64,000 nt of DNA, taken from the NCBI RefSeq assembly GCF_011039175.1, contig NZ_JAAKEN010000006.1, positions 62,001-126,000 of the forward strand, read 5' to 3'. The number at the start of each line of letters is the position of its first letter. Position 1 is the stretch's first letter. Below, one piece after another: positions 24,429-34,985 of the stretch. This DNA comes from Slackia sp. ZJ119. GTDB taxonomy: Bacteria > Actinomycetota > Coriobacteriia > Coriobacteriales > Eggerthellaceae. A program made the position numbers and the translations under genes. Under the pieces are notes generated by a model, which did no database searches, had not been told where the DNA came from, and saw only the letters and a list, made by a program, of their open reading frames with translations.

Positions 24429-27400
24429 CTATTCCGACCTCCTCTCGCCCAGACGCTCAAAGCGTCGCCGACACCCTATTCCCAGAGCCCCAGCAGCCAC
24501 AAGCAGGCCGCCCAGAGCCCAATAAGGAACCACTCCAGTCCCACCAGTAGCAGGAAGGACATACCCAGGTTCTTCTTTGAGTTTGTTGGTCAGAGTTATT
24601 GTTCCGGAAGTCACACCGGTAACATCGCCAGAAATCACGTTTCCTTGGATGCTGGCCAATGGATTGCCTTCTTCATCGGTCATGCCAACCCAGTCATAAT
24701 TGGGATGATCAGAAGGAATGACTTCCTTGACGTAGTATTTGAACGTATAGGCCACGCCATCTTCTGTCTTTGACGCCGGCAGATCTTCGAAGGTGTGCTC
24801 CCAAGGCTCGCTGGCGCCGCCACGTATCACCGTGACAGGATTGTCGCTGTAGAACGCCTTCTCTTCGATGAATTCTTCGCCCTTCCACTTCTGTTGCATC
24901 AGAACAACGCTGATAGAACCAGTGTCGCTGCCGTCCACCTTGTTGCCGTCGTGGTCGTGCCAAACTTTCTTGACCGTGACTTGGGTAGACGTGGTGCTTA
25001 TGTTGGTGATGGTGGCTTCCGTGCCATCTGGGGAGTATTCGGTCGTGCCAACTTGCTGATAGCTACCAGACTCAAGCTCTTTGACCACATACATATAGTT
25101 AACGTTTCGGATGCTCCCGTCGTCAGCCATAATGGTGCCGGTTTTCGGCAGGTTCGTCCAACGGTGAGACCAGTCAACGTTCGACGACAGCGACACCGGA
25201 TCGCCATAGGGCACAAGGGCGCCAAGGCCATCATTGTTATCTGCCTGACCAGCAGCCTTTACGATAGTGACGGTAACGTCCCTTGCAGGATCGAAACCTT
25301 CCCGCACTGAAACATCCGACAAGCTTACGGACGCATCAGTCACTTCTCCCTCAATCCAAAGCGAGCGGTTCCAGCCAGACACTCCCGATGTAGTGGGACT
25401 CTTCAATCCCGCAACCTTGGGAGATGATTCCGGCTTATAGCCGCTGAATAAACTCCAATCCAAGCGATACTGTTTCATAGTTATTCTTACGGTATCGCCC
25501 ACTTTTACGCCCGACATTGTCGTGCGGTAGTCAATAGGACTAGTCTCCCAACCGCCACTAAACCAACTATCCGAAACCCGAGTCCGTTTCACGCCGCTTA
25601 CTTTGAGACCAACACCGCCGGTTCCTTCATTTGCAATCTGGTAGAGCTGCACCTTGACGGAAGCACCTACCGGTGCTGTGCATTCTTCTTCGCCATTCGT
25701 CCACTTCTTGTAAACGTCAAGTTTCGTCTTTTCCGAGTCGTCCACCTTGTTCGCCAAGGTGATCGTTCCGGCCTGAACGCCGTCGTTGTTGTTGGTGTTG
25801 CCGGAATCCAGCGTGAAGCCTACGATCGGCGTTTTCTCGACAACGTAGTAATAGTAATAGTACGTCTTGCCGTCATCTTTGGTTTCTTTGGCCGTAAGGT
25901 TGTCCAATTTCAACTTCCAGCCATTGGCCTTTTCGAGTTTCTTCGGCTCGTTGAAGTCCGGATCCACCTCCGAAGCGGCAAACGAATGATTTGAAGGAAC
26001 CTCCGTCTCGGTCCGATAGCGTTTGAGCGTGACGTCGATGCTGCCAGGCAGCGTCGAGTCGTTGCCATCCATGGCCGTGCCGTTCGCGCCGAACCATCGC
26101 TTCTCTACGACCAAGCTGGTCATCCTGTTGGTGACCGTAGCGACAATGCCGCCATCTTCGCCCTGAGTGTACTCAGTATCGCCCACCTGCTCGTAGTCGC
26201 TGGAAGCCACTTCCTCGACCCGGTAGATGTATCTGACCTTTACGATTTTGCCATCTACAGTAACTTCACCTGTCATGGGAAGATTGTCTATCGTCTCTTC
26301 CCATTTTCCATCTTGGTCTTTCTCTATTACGCGCTCTTTCAGGTCCTTTACCTCGAGCAAATAGGCATTGGGTTCCGGCCTGCTGTCGGTCTTTTTGAAA
26401 CTCCAGGTTATATCCCCTTCATGGATCTTGTACTCCGGGGGGAACAGGTATGCCTCTACCGTTATCGGGGTATTAGGATCGGTATCAACAACGCCTTCCA
26501 CCCATATTGATTGAGTCGATCTGTCAATACCTGTGCTTTCATTTGCCATGCCATCCACTATAATTGGATGTGTCGGCACCATTGCAAAAGTGGTCACATC
26601 GCGAATTTTCATTTGTATTCTAACGTGATCGCCACGCTCAATTTCCGGCATATATGCTTCATAGTGAGGGATGGGATTGTAATAGATGCAATCGACCATC
26701 AGCTTTGTCCCAACGGGACCGCTCTCGGGCATTGCATACGCATAGCGCACAAGCTTCATCTTCACGGAGCCATCGTCGGGATCGTCGTTGTTTACCCACT
26801 TCTTCTTAACGGTGACCTCGGTCGTTGTGACTTCCTTGTTGGTGAGCGTGATGGTTCCGCTTTCGATGCCTGTTTCGTGATTGTTGTACTCTTCGGCCAC
26901 TAATTTGTAGCCAGGGTTAGATTCCTCGGTTACGTAGTAGGTGCAGTTGTACTTCATGCCCGTCATTGGGTCTTGATACACGGTCGGCAGATCGGTCCAC
27001 GTATGAGTCCAGCTCTTGGCAGAGTCCTCGTTCCACTGGAGCGCCACCGGCTCGCCATATGGGACGCTTTCGGTGCTGGCTGCGCTGGTGCCGGCGCTAG
27101 CGGATGAGCCATTTGAGGATGCGCCGCTGCTTAGCTTTTCGTAAGTAACGTTAGTTATCATATAGTTAGAATTATTAATACCACCAATTTTAACAGTGAC
27201 TTCGCTACCGGTTACAACTCCGGCAATGCTGAACGATGCAAAGTCGCTCGCATACTTCAGTTCAGCATCCGCCAATCCACTGACATACTTCTTCTCGTCC
27301 CCTTCATTGAACTGCCAGCCCGAAGGAAGATATACCGTTATCTTTACTTTATCCCCAATGCCAATATCTGATAAGGGCACAACATCATACAGAGGCCTTA

Positions 27401-30400
27401 AATTAGATCTGTCTACAACATGCAGCTTAATATTATCAGCGTCACTCCGCACCTGATGAAGCCGAACCTTCACCTCGCCAGTTGTTTTATCGACAAGCTG
27501 CTCGCCATCTTTGTCGAGCCATTGCTTCTTTACGGTAATGCTGGTCTTTGGAGTGTTGTCCTTCTTGTTCGCTAATACGATCGTTCCGTTTGTAATACCA
27601 CCATTGTTCTGTGTGTGCGTATAATCCTGGACAAAACCGTTGCTGGCTCCATCTTCTACGATAAAGTAATGATAGTAATAGGTATTGCCATCTTCGCCCG
27701 TGCCATACGACGGTAAATCTTCTGTTGTCTTTTTCCAATCCTTAGTCTTCTCCAAGACGAGTTCTTGCTCGAAAAAGGGGTCCACATCGGTCGCATCATA
27801 CGAACCCGGCCCGGACGTTTCAGCAATGACCACTTGATCAGGCATAATTTTAAGATCGTTATGACACTGCGACTGTATCGTCAGACCACTAGATCCAATA
27901 TTTTCATATGTCTTGGAGTAGACGGCATAGCCAGGGGGGCACTTCCCTGTCAACTTCTTGCTTGCCGTAGCGTCCTCTATATAGTCAACATTACCGAAAT
28001 TATACTTCGTCAAGCTGTCGTTGAACCAAGCAGCATATTCTTTTGGGAGGGTCATCGACACCTTAACGGTTGAGCCAAGCTCAACTGACCCTTGCTGTGA
28101 ATATGCCACATCGCCTTCAGGCCAGTAATGAGTCAGTTTTATCATCAGCGGTACCTGATTCGGCTCAAGCGTGCGATACCTCTTGACCTTGACAGTCAGC
28201 GACTCTGGCAAGTTTTCAGTTGTTATTTCTCCGTTCGCGTCGAACCACTGTTTCTCGACATCAAGCTTTGTGGTCTTGACTTTCTTGTTGGTTACTTCAA
28301 AGGTTTCACCCGCAGCAAGCCCTTGCCCGTCAACAACACTCATGAAGCCCTTGGGTGTCTTTTCTTCGACGAAGTAGTAGAAGTAGCCGGGCACGCCATC
28401 TCTCTCTTCGCCGAATTGCAGACCAGAAATCTTTTGCTCCCACTCGCCGTCATTTGGCGCGACAGCGTACTCATCAACGTACTCGCGCTGTGCCGGGTAG
28501 AGCGAGGCGGCTGGGCTTTCGGGAGTGCTCATTTCGGGCGTTTGCCACACCATGCCGTCCCTGCTCCAACTAACAGCAATGTTGAGGTTGACATCCTCCG
28601 TAACCGTGAATTCGTAGGTGTAAACGGCCGTCGTGGCGCTCGTTTTTTCAAAGGTGTACTTAGCGCCATTGCGCTCAACCGTATAGGACGTCTGCTCCCC
28701 TTGGTTTCCACTCTTCCACGGTATCGTCTCCGTCTGGAGATTCCAGCCTGGCCAAACAACCTTTGTGCCATCGTCGGAACCGTAAGCTTGGTTGTTCACA
28801 AACGACAGCTTCACACGTGTATTTTCGGGTATTGGCTTACCGTCATTTATGATCACATTTTCTGGATTATTGTAATAGCTCACAGTCGCAGAAACGTCAT
28901 AAGCCTTCGCCAGTGTAGGATCTTGCGGCTTAGTTTCACACCAAACACGATAGAGATCGAAGGTCACTTCACCAATACTGTCTGGCGCGTCAATCGGGTT
29001 GCCGGTTTCGTCGGTCCAGGCTTTGTTGATGGTGATCTCAGTCGGGTCGGGACGCTTTTGATTGGTGAGCTCTACCGTGTACGCCGTATTGCCTTCTGCG
29101 TCTGTCGTGGTTTCCACAATCGGCTCTTGCGCGTCGTAGTACGGGATCTTTTCATCTTCTGCTACGTAGTATTCGTACTTGAATTGGCCCGTTGAGTCGA
29201 GCAGGTCAAGATTCGACCAACTTTCGGTCCAATTGTTTGCAGCGTTTAGAGGCTTTGACACATTCTCTGTATAGGTGTCGTCTTCGGCTGCGACGTCTAC
29301 GCTTATTTGTTCGTTCTGGTTGTCTATTGCGACATACGGTTGTCTATCGGTCACAACCGCATCAATGGTGTAGGTCTTTCCCTCATTGGAATACTCACCA
29401 TTGATAATGTTCAGACCATCGCATTGCAGAACAAAGCTATCTTTGTCGCTGAGCGGCCACTGAGAATTCAAGGTGATCTTTATGCGGTCATCAACCTCAA
29501 TGTCTTTTCCAGACAAAGATACCGTTTTAAGAAGGCAATCGTCCTGCTTGTTGTATTTGTAAACCATCAATTCTGTAGCAGGAAGACCCCTGCGAAGGCT
29601 TTCCTCCAACGCCACCATCTTGCGTTTCAGGGTAACGCCGATGCTGTCCACCTCGGGATCGGTTATCACATTGCCTTCTGCGTCTTTCCAGACCTTATTG
29701 ACCTTGACGTTCGCGCTCTTAGTCGTGTTCTTGATGAGCTTGATTTCGTTTTCGGCACCCTGGTTTTCAATGCCCAAGCCGTCAGCGGTGGCAAAATCGG
29801 TCGCCACAAAATCTGCCGGCTTTGCCGCTGGATACTTTCCTGTGTCAATATCGGCTTTATCGACGCACAGGTAAATCGGCTCTGTCCGCTTCACGTAGCC
29901 AGCCGGAGCCTTGATCTCTTCCAACATATAGGCGGTGTTGTACCGAAGATTGGTCAGCTTGATCTGGCCGAGCTGATCTGAGGTGTAGAACTCGTCGATG
30001 GGCTCGTAACCTTGACTCGTCACCTCACCCTTGTCGTTCTTGTTGATCCGGTATTCCCAAAGCCTAAAGGTTGCACCTTCAAGGGCCGTGCTACCGGCTG
30101 AATCCACCTTCTTGAGCGTAAGGTTGGCAGTCTTCTTTTCCTGGTTGTTGGGCCTGTCCTTGATTCGAATGCCTTCGCCGGGCAGCAGCATGTTGCAGGT
30201 ATACGTTTTCCCAGCTGATGCAATAGAATCAGGCACCTTCTTCGGATGCTTGCCCGTGTCTTTATGGTAGACATAGAAGTAGTACGGCTCGGTATTGCGC
30301 TCGTAGCCGGCAGGAGCTTCTGTTTCTACAAGCTTATAGGCCACGTTGTATTCGATATTGCTATAGTTAATGGCACCGTTGATGTCGGTTACCAAGTCGC

Positions 30401-33400
30401 ACACTTCCACGAACTTGTCGTCTTCGGTCCCGGCATTTGAGGTTGGATCATACCTATACAGCTTGAACTTGGCATCCCTCAAATAAAGGCTTGCGTTTCC
30501 AGCATCGACCTTGTAGACGCTGATGCCCCTGATGTTGGCACCTGCTTCGCTCTCGGTGACCTGGAAATTCGTGGAGTCCTCGTTATCCTGCTTCACGGTC
30601 GTAAGGCCCTGAAGCCCAGCAGTGTTCTTGATGGTGGTTGACGCACCGCCCGTGCCTTGGACCTTGTACTTATACTCTACGGCAACATGAGTCGCATCGG
30701 GAATTTCGATCTCCAGCTTATAATTCTTCACCCATTCCCAACCGCCATCTATCGTTTCTACGTCGTAGGTATGAGGGTATTTGCTCGTGATGTCCGTTTC
30801 GGCGACATTGTCGCCGCTGCCGGTAACTTCCAAAACCTTTACCGAATGCGGAACCAGGGTGGCGGAAAACGGTGCGCCGTTCTTGGGATAGTGTATGGTC
30901 AGCGTATCCACAAATTTCAACGTTTGGGACGTCACCGTGCCGCTTTGGTTTCCTCCCTGTTGCGACAATAAAGTTTCGGCCTCTGGATTCACGTCTACGC
31001 GATACGGAATGGTGTTGCCGTCGAACTCGCCGGTCCAATCCGATCCGATGTGCTGCTTGTCGATGACATCCTTTCGCTCGTCCTTTTTGATGACTTGCGT
31101 CTGGGTGGCCTCGCTGGAAAATTCTTTGTTTTCGGTCGTTATGGTGGCCTTATTGGTTAGCACTATCTCTTGGATACCGCTATCGTTCGCATTCGGCTTC
31201 CACGTTGCGCCACCTTTAACTTTGACCCCGACCAGGAACTTGAACTCCGCAATCTTCTTTCCATTGGCGTCCGTTGCGGTCGCAAGCTTTTCGGGGATGG
31301 TCACCGTATAGACATCGCCATCATTGGTACCGTTCCAGGCAACATTTACTTGATGGGTGGCCTCGCCAATCTTTACATTAACGACGTTTTGGCCCTTCAA
31401 CTCCGCATCGTCAAACAAGCCATTGCCAACCATCGTGAAATGATCCAGCTCAACCCCAGCAGGAAGCTGCTCCGTCAACGTCAGATCCCCGCCCTGGTAA
31501 TCGGCAGGCATAGAAACTTTGAGCGCCCACTCGAACACCCCGCCATTGTCCGTGTAACCATGGCTCGTGTTCGCATTGCCGGGGGCTTTGCTGTCTTCCT
31601 TGGTCAGAGTAGGATTCGACGGCCTGTATTCCACCGTGGCATTCGCCCACACATTGTCAAGGGAGCTGTTGTTGCTGAATTGCATGGGGCCTTTTGCTCC
31701 GGCGACATCAGCCGTAGAGGTATATTCGAAGTTGAGCGACTTGCCCTTAGACAACGTACCTGCAAAGGTTAACTCGAACTTGCGGTATTTCCCATCTTCG
31801 ACGTTTTGCCAATTGTCAACCTCTTGGCCCGTCCAACCGTTCTCGTATTTGTAGACTTTGATTTCGACGGTGTTGGGAGACATTTGAGCAGCGTCTGCCG
31901 CAGTCTGGGCTTTCTTGAGAATATCCTCAATCTGAGCCTTCGTGAGCCACTGGTTTCCCTGCAGCTCGTCGGTGAGCGTCCAGGGGCCGGCCAGACCGCC
32001 TTCGCTGGCGTTCACGGCAATGTGCCACGTGTTGAGAGCCGTTTTTTCGCCGGCTTGCTCGACCGAGCTTACACCCTCTTTCTTCAGCGGATTATAGCCT
32101 TCCCAAGAAAGACCAGGGTGCGCCTCGCCTTGATCCGTCACGGATATGCCTGGCTTGTTTCCATTGCCAGGAGGCGTCATCGTGGCAGTATTCCGCATCA
32201 CCGTTTGACCGAGCGCCAATTCGTCGTCGGTTTCGTAGGTTATGACGTAGGTGCCGTTGGGGTCATAATTTTCGCCTGTAATATCGGTGCCAAACACAAG
32301 CCCGTTTTCCGGCATTGCCCCCGTAAAGACGTCCACCGTGCTGCCATCTTGCTTCACGCGCTTAACGGTGATGTTCCCGGTAAACTTTTCGTCATTGACC
32401 TTGTCGGTGAGCGTCCACCCGTCAATGTTGACCTTCGCTTTGTTAACCGTGACTTCCCAGGTTATTTTCCCAGCTTCTGAATCCTTTTTATGAGTCTTCG
32501 AGAGCATCTCCCGCTTTACCGTCGTGTCCACCGAAGCGAAATCAGTCAGCGTCGTGTTGTCCTTCTTCGAGGAAACCAAGGCGGAATTCTTTACGGTAGT
32601 GGTTCCATTTACCGTGTCGGATATTTTTGCCTTGTAGGTGAACGTATAGGTTTCACCTGGCTCCATCTTCTGGCCAGACGTCCAATTCAGGGTATTCCCT
32701 GTTGGGTTTGCGGTCGTGCTGGAGACCTCGTTGCCAGCTGCGTTCTTCCGAACGATGGTGACAGGACCATCGAATTCCAACCCGTTCATAATGTCTTGAA
32801 GCGTTATAGGATTCGTGGTGCCTTGCGTGCTTTTGACGACAACGGTGTATTCGAGGGTGCCTTCAGCTTCATTGTACGTTGGCTTTTCCTTGGCAACATC
32901 AAGATCGGCCTCTACCGTTTCGGTCTTCTCAATGGTGATTCCAAACTCATGCTTATCGTCAAACGGCAGCTTCACCGTAGTGCCATCGGTCTGATTAAGC
33001 TGCTTGATGTCGCAGGTTACATTAATGAAGCCCTCGATGTCATTGGTCGCATTTTTGGCAACATACACTTCATCGAACGTGATCGTAACCAGACCGTCTT
33101 CGGAGATTCGGTACGTTCCTACTTTTGCATTGCCGCTGTCGTAGACGAAACCGAATTCTTCCTGCATAAGCTTTATGTTGGACGGCAGCTGATAGTAAAT
33201 AGTGTCACGGCCTGCGCCCAATGTGCCGCTCGGAAGATTGTAATCAATCTTGAATTTGAGCTGGCCGTCTTCACTTACAACCGTGCCGGGTTTGCTGGGG
33301 TCTATCGTTATCCACGTGTTTGTATTCTTGTCAGGACGATATTCAACGGTTATGCCCGTGATGTTGTCCTTGAAGTCGATGCCGCCGGAAGAGCGCGAAC

Positions 33401-34973
33401 CTCGCGCAGCATAGGTGCTGACGATGCCTGCATTGTCCCCGAGGCTCAGAAAGAGCGGGGTTCTTGCGATGTCCGTCCGTGAAGCCAACCTCAGCATTGA
33501 ATACGTATTCGCCTCGCTGTCGAGGCCATCGACCTCTGGCTCGCCGGATGCAACCAAAGCTGCGCCCGCTGCAAATATATCGCTGTCGGGCAATTCGCCT
33601 TCGCCGGTTTGTTCCGAGTCACCCGAGAGGGCGGGTTCGGCACCGGCTTCGAGCTGCTCGAGCTTTTCCTTCTCATCCACGATGCTGGTGTCGTCGGAGG
33701 CGGCAGCGGGGTCCTTCTTTTCCGCGCCTGCAGTCTGCTGGTCTTTGCCCGTCTCGGAAGCAGGCTGCTTGTCAGGCGATTGCGTGTTGCTGGCCGCACC
33801 GTCGGCGGGCTTGTCCGTCTGGCCGGCGCCTTCGCCTTCCGTCGTGCCAGTGCCGCCTTCGGTGGGGCCGGCGTTCGTTTCGCCTTCTACCTTATTATTA
33901 GTAGCAGGGTCGGTGCCGCCGCCCTCGGTCTGGGTGCCGCCTTCGGTGGCAGGCTGCTGAGTTCCGCCTTCCGTCGTGGTGGCGGCCGGCTTCTTGGGCT
34001 CGTCCAAATCGGCAGACCCGCCGTCTGTGTCCTGCTTGGTGCTGGAGGCATTGTCGGCGTCATCGAGCTTTTCGATGGGAATAACGCCTCCGTCAGGGCT
34101 TTCTGCCCGATCCTGCATGCCCGCCACGTGGCCATACCCCAAAATGGTCGATTCGCCGATCGTGCGGTCCTCTTCGACCACCGCGTTGTTCACATCGCCC
34201 CTGATGACGCTCATCTGGGCCAAATCGCTGTTCACGTAACTGACGAGGGCCGTGTGATCCGCCTTGCCGTTGCCGTCTTCGTCGAAGAACACGATGTCGC
34301 CCGCTTCGGGCGTGTACCCCGTCGCGGGCGTGTACGCCCCGGCCCTCTGCAGCGCCGCCGTCCAGGCATACGCGCCGCTTTCGCGCGGAACCTTCTTCAC
34401 GTCCAAGTCGGCGTATTCCAGGCAAAAGCCCACGAGCAGGCTGTCCCACGCGCCATAGGGGTTGTTGTTCCAAGCGCCGTAGCGCGTGTAGCCGTGACGC
34501 TCGCCGTCTTCCCCCACCTGGAAGTTCTGCTCGCTTTCGGCGTAGCCTATCTGCGTTTGGGCCACGGCGACCAGGTCAGACGCCCAATCGCCCGTCAGGC
34601 TCGCCCCTTGCGTGGACGCGGCCCACTGCTGGGGCGTCTCGACGTCCGCCTCGGGGTTGGAATAGCACGACGCGTCGTGGGTGTGTTCTTCCCTGTCGCA
34701 CGTCAGCGTCTTGACCGCGCATTCGTCGGTATGCACGTGTTCGGGGTCTTCTGCCGAGTCGCAGGTGTATTCGACGGCGTAGCACGTTTCGGAGTGCGTG
34801 TGCTCGGGGATGCCGCACATGGCTTCGTTGGTAGTGGCGATGCCGTCGATATGCAGCCACACGACGACGCACAGAATGACCATGGCCGCGGCAAGCGCAA
34901 AGAAGCCCATCTCGCGGTGGCGCTTCTTCTTGTCGTTTGCGAACGACATGGCTATGTCTGCGGTTCTCTTCAT
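24429..34973 (-). CDS. Giant multi-domain LPATG adhesin (tip pilin-like), 3514 aa
   Basis: Start ATG 34973 follows GAGG at 6 nt; an in-frame TTG at 34979 is less likely. Parts in order: basic N-terminus and membrane helix (about 23-42); three Cys/His motifs of the type EHTHSETCY (50-105); a CHAP-like domain (about 125-290) in which the expected catalytic Cys is Asp (PYGAWDSLLVGFC, Asp177), while His240 is kept; a Thr/Gly/Glu/Pro linker to about 480; an adhesion domain beginning near 530; further beta-sandwich repeats to about 1480; two SpaA domains with E-boxes ETEAPAGYE and EIKAPAGYV (about 1485-1750); eight Cna-B repeats (about 1750-3465); LPATGG, helix and basic tail. It probably forms a long isopeptide-locked stalk on the pilus or wall. 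Confidence 0.92.
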   Translation of the reverse strand: MKRTADIAMSFANDKKKRHREMGFFALAAAMVILCVVVWLHIDGIATTNEAMCGIPEHTHSETCYAVEYTCDSAEDPEHVHTDECAVKTLTCDREEHTHDASCYSNPEADVETPQQWAASTQGASLTGDWASDLVAVAQTQIGYAESEQNFQVGEDGERHGYTRYGAWNNNPYGAWDSLLVGFCLEYADLDVKKVPRESGAYAWTAALQRAGAYTPATGYTPEAGDIVFFDEDGNGKADHTALVSYVNSDLAQMSVIRGDVNNAVVEEDRTIGESTILGYGHVAGMQDRAESPDGGVIPIEKLDDADNASSTKQDTDGGSADLDEPKKPAATTTEGGTQQPATEGGTQTEGGGTDPATNNKVEGETNAGPTEGGTGTTEGEGAGQTDKPADGAASNTQSPDKQPASETGKDQQTAGAEKKDPAAASDDTSIVDEKEKLEQLEAGAEPALSGDSEQTGEGELPDSDIFAAGAALVASGEPEVDGLDSEANTYSMLRLASRTDIARTPLFLSLGDNAGIVSTYAARGSRSSGGIDFKDNITGITVEYRPDKNTNTWITIDPSKPGTVVSEDGQLKFKIDYNLPSGTLGAGRDTIYYQLPSNIKLMQEEFGFVYDSGNAKVGTYRISEDGLVTITFDEVYVAKNATNDIEGFINVTCDIKQLNQTDGTTVKLPFDDKHEFGITIEKTETVEADLDVAKEKPTYNEAEGTLEYTVVVKSTQGTTNPITLQDIMNGLEFDGPVTIVRKNAAGNEVSSTTANPTGNTLNWTSGQKMEPGETYTFTYKAKISDTVNGTTTVKNSALVSSKKDNTTLTDFASVDTTVKREMLSKTHKKDSEAGKITWEVTVNKAKVNIDGWTLTDKVNDEKFTGNITVKRVKQDGSTVDVFTGAMPENGLVFGTDITGENYDPNGTYVITYETDDELALGQTVMRNTATMTPPGNGNKPGISVTDQGEAHPGLSWEGYNPLKKEGVSSVEQAGEKTALNTWHIAVNASEGGLAGPWTLTDELQGNQWLTKAQIEDILKKAQTAADAAQMSPNTVEIKVYKYENGWTGQEVDNWQNVEDGKYRKFELTFAGTLSKGKSLNFEYTSTADVAGAKGPMQFSNNSSLDNVWANATVEYRPSNPTLTKEDSKAPGNANTSHGYTDNGGVFEWALKVSMPADYQGGDLTLTEQLPAGVELDHFTMVGNGLFDDAELKGQNVVNVKIGEATHQVNVAWNGTNDGDVYTVTIPEKLATATDANGKKIAEFKFLVGVKVKGGATWKPNANDSGIQEIVLTNKATITTENKEFSSEATQTQVIKKDERKDVIDKQHIGSDWTGEFDGNTIPYRVDVNPEAETLLSQQGGNQSGTVTSQTLKFVDTLTIHYPKNGAPFSATLVPHSVKVLEVTGSGDNVAETDITSKYPHTYDVETIDGGWEWVKNYKLEIEIPDATHVAVEYKYKVQGTGGASTTIKNTAGLQGLTTVKQDNEDSTNFQVTESEAGANIRGISVYKVDAGNASLYLRDAKFKLYRYDPTSNAGTEDDKFVEVCDLVTDINGAINYSNIEYNVAYKLVETEAPAGYERNTEPYYFYVYHKDTGKHPKKVPDSIASAGKTYTCNMLLPGEGIRIKDRPNNQEKKTANLTLKKVDSAGSTALEGATFRLWEYRINKNDKGEVTSQGYEPIDEFYTSDQLGQIKLTNLRYNTAYMLEEIKAPAGYVKRTEPIYLCVDKADIDTGKYPAAKPADFVATDFATADGLGIENQGAENEIKLIKNTTKSANVKVNKVWKDAEGNVITDPEVDSIGVTLKRKMVALEESLRRGLPATELMVYKYNKQDDCLLKTVSLSGKDIEVDDRIKITLNSQWPLSDKDSFVLQCDGLNIINGEYSNEGKTYTIDAVVTDRQPYVAIDNQNEQISVDVAAEDDTYTENVSKPLNAANNWTESWSNLDLLDSTGQFKYEYYVAEDEKIPYYDAQEPIVETTTDAEGNTAYTVELTNQKRPDPTEITINKAWTDETGNPIDAPDSIGEVTFDLYRVWCETKPQDPTLAKAYDVSATVSYYNNPENVIINDGKPIPENTRVKLSFVNNQAYGSDDGTKVVWPGWNLQTETIPWKSGNQGEQTSYTVERNGAKYTFEKTSATTAVYTYEFTVTEDVNLNIAVSWSRDGMVWQTPEMSTPESPAASLYPAQREYVDEYAVAPNDGEWEQKISGLQFGEERDGVPGYFYYFVEEKTPKGFMSVVDGQGLAAGETFEVTNKKVKTTKLDVEKQWFDANGEITTENLPESLTVKVKRYRTLEPNQVPLMIKLTHYWPEGDVAYSQQGSVELGSTVKVSMTLPKEYAAWFNDSLTKYNFGNVDYIEDATASKKLTGKCPPGYAVYSKTYENIGSSGLTIQSQCHNDLKIMPDQVVIAETSGPGSYDATDVDPFFEQELVLEKTKDWKKTTEDLPSYGTGEDGNTYYYHYFIVEDGASNGFVQDYTHTQNNGGITNGTIVLANKKDNTPKTSITVKKQWLDKDGEQLVDKTTGEVKVRLHQVRSDADNIKLHVVDRSNLRPLYDVVPLSDIGIGDKVKITVYLPSGWQFNEGDEKKYVSGLADAELKYASDFASFSIAGVVTGSEVTVKIGGINNSNYMITNVTYEKLSSGASSNGSSASAGTSAASTESVPYGEPVALQWNEDSAKSWTHTWTDLPTVYQDPMTGMKYNCTYYVTEESNPGYKLVAEEYNNHETGIESGTITLTNKEVTTTEVTVKKKWVNNDDPDDGSVKMKLVRYAYAMPESGPVGTKLMVDCIYYNPIPHYEAYMPEIERGDHVRIQMKIRDVTTFAMVPTHPIIVDGMANESTGIDRSTQSIWVEGVVDTDPNTPITVEAYLFPPEYKIHEGDITWSFKKTDSRPEPNAYLLEVKDLKERVIEKDQDGKWEETIDNLPMTGEVTVDGKIVKVRYIYRVEEVASSDYEQVGDTEYTQGEDGGIVATVTNRMTSLVVEKRWFGANGTAMDGNDSTLPGSIDVTLKRYRTETEVPSNHSFAASEVDPDFNEPKKLEKANGWKLKLDNLTAKETKDDGKTYYYYYYVVEKTPIVGFTLDSGNTNNNDGVQAGTITLANKVDDSEKTKLDVYKKWTNGEEECTAPVGASVKVQLYQIANEGTGGVGLKVSGVKRTRVSDSWFSGGWETSPIDYRTTMSGVKVGDTVRITMKQYRLDWSLFSGYKPESSPKVAGLKSPTTSGVSGWNRSLWIEGEVTDASVSLSDVSVREGFDPARDVTVTIVKAAGQADNNDGLGALVPYGDPVSLSSNVDWSHRWTNLPKTGTIMADDGSIRNVNYMYVVKELESGSYQQVGTTEYSPDGTEATITNISTTSTQVTVKKVWHDHDGNKVDGSDTGSISVVLMQQKWKGEEFIEEKAFYSDNPVTVIRGGASEPWEHTFEDLPASKTEDGVAYTFKYYVKEVIPSDHPNYDWVGMTDEEGNPLASIQGNVISGDVTGVTSGTITLTNKLKEEPGYVLPATGGTGVVPYWALGGLLVAAGALGIGCRRRFERLGERRSE

Positions 34974-34985
34974 GCTCAACCTCGT

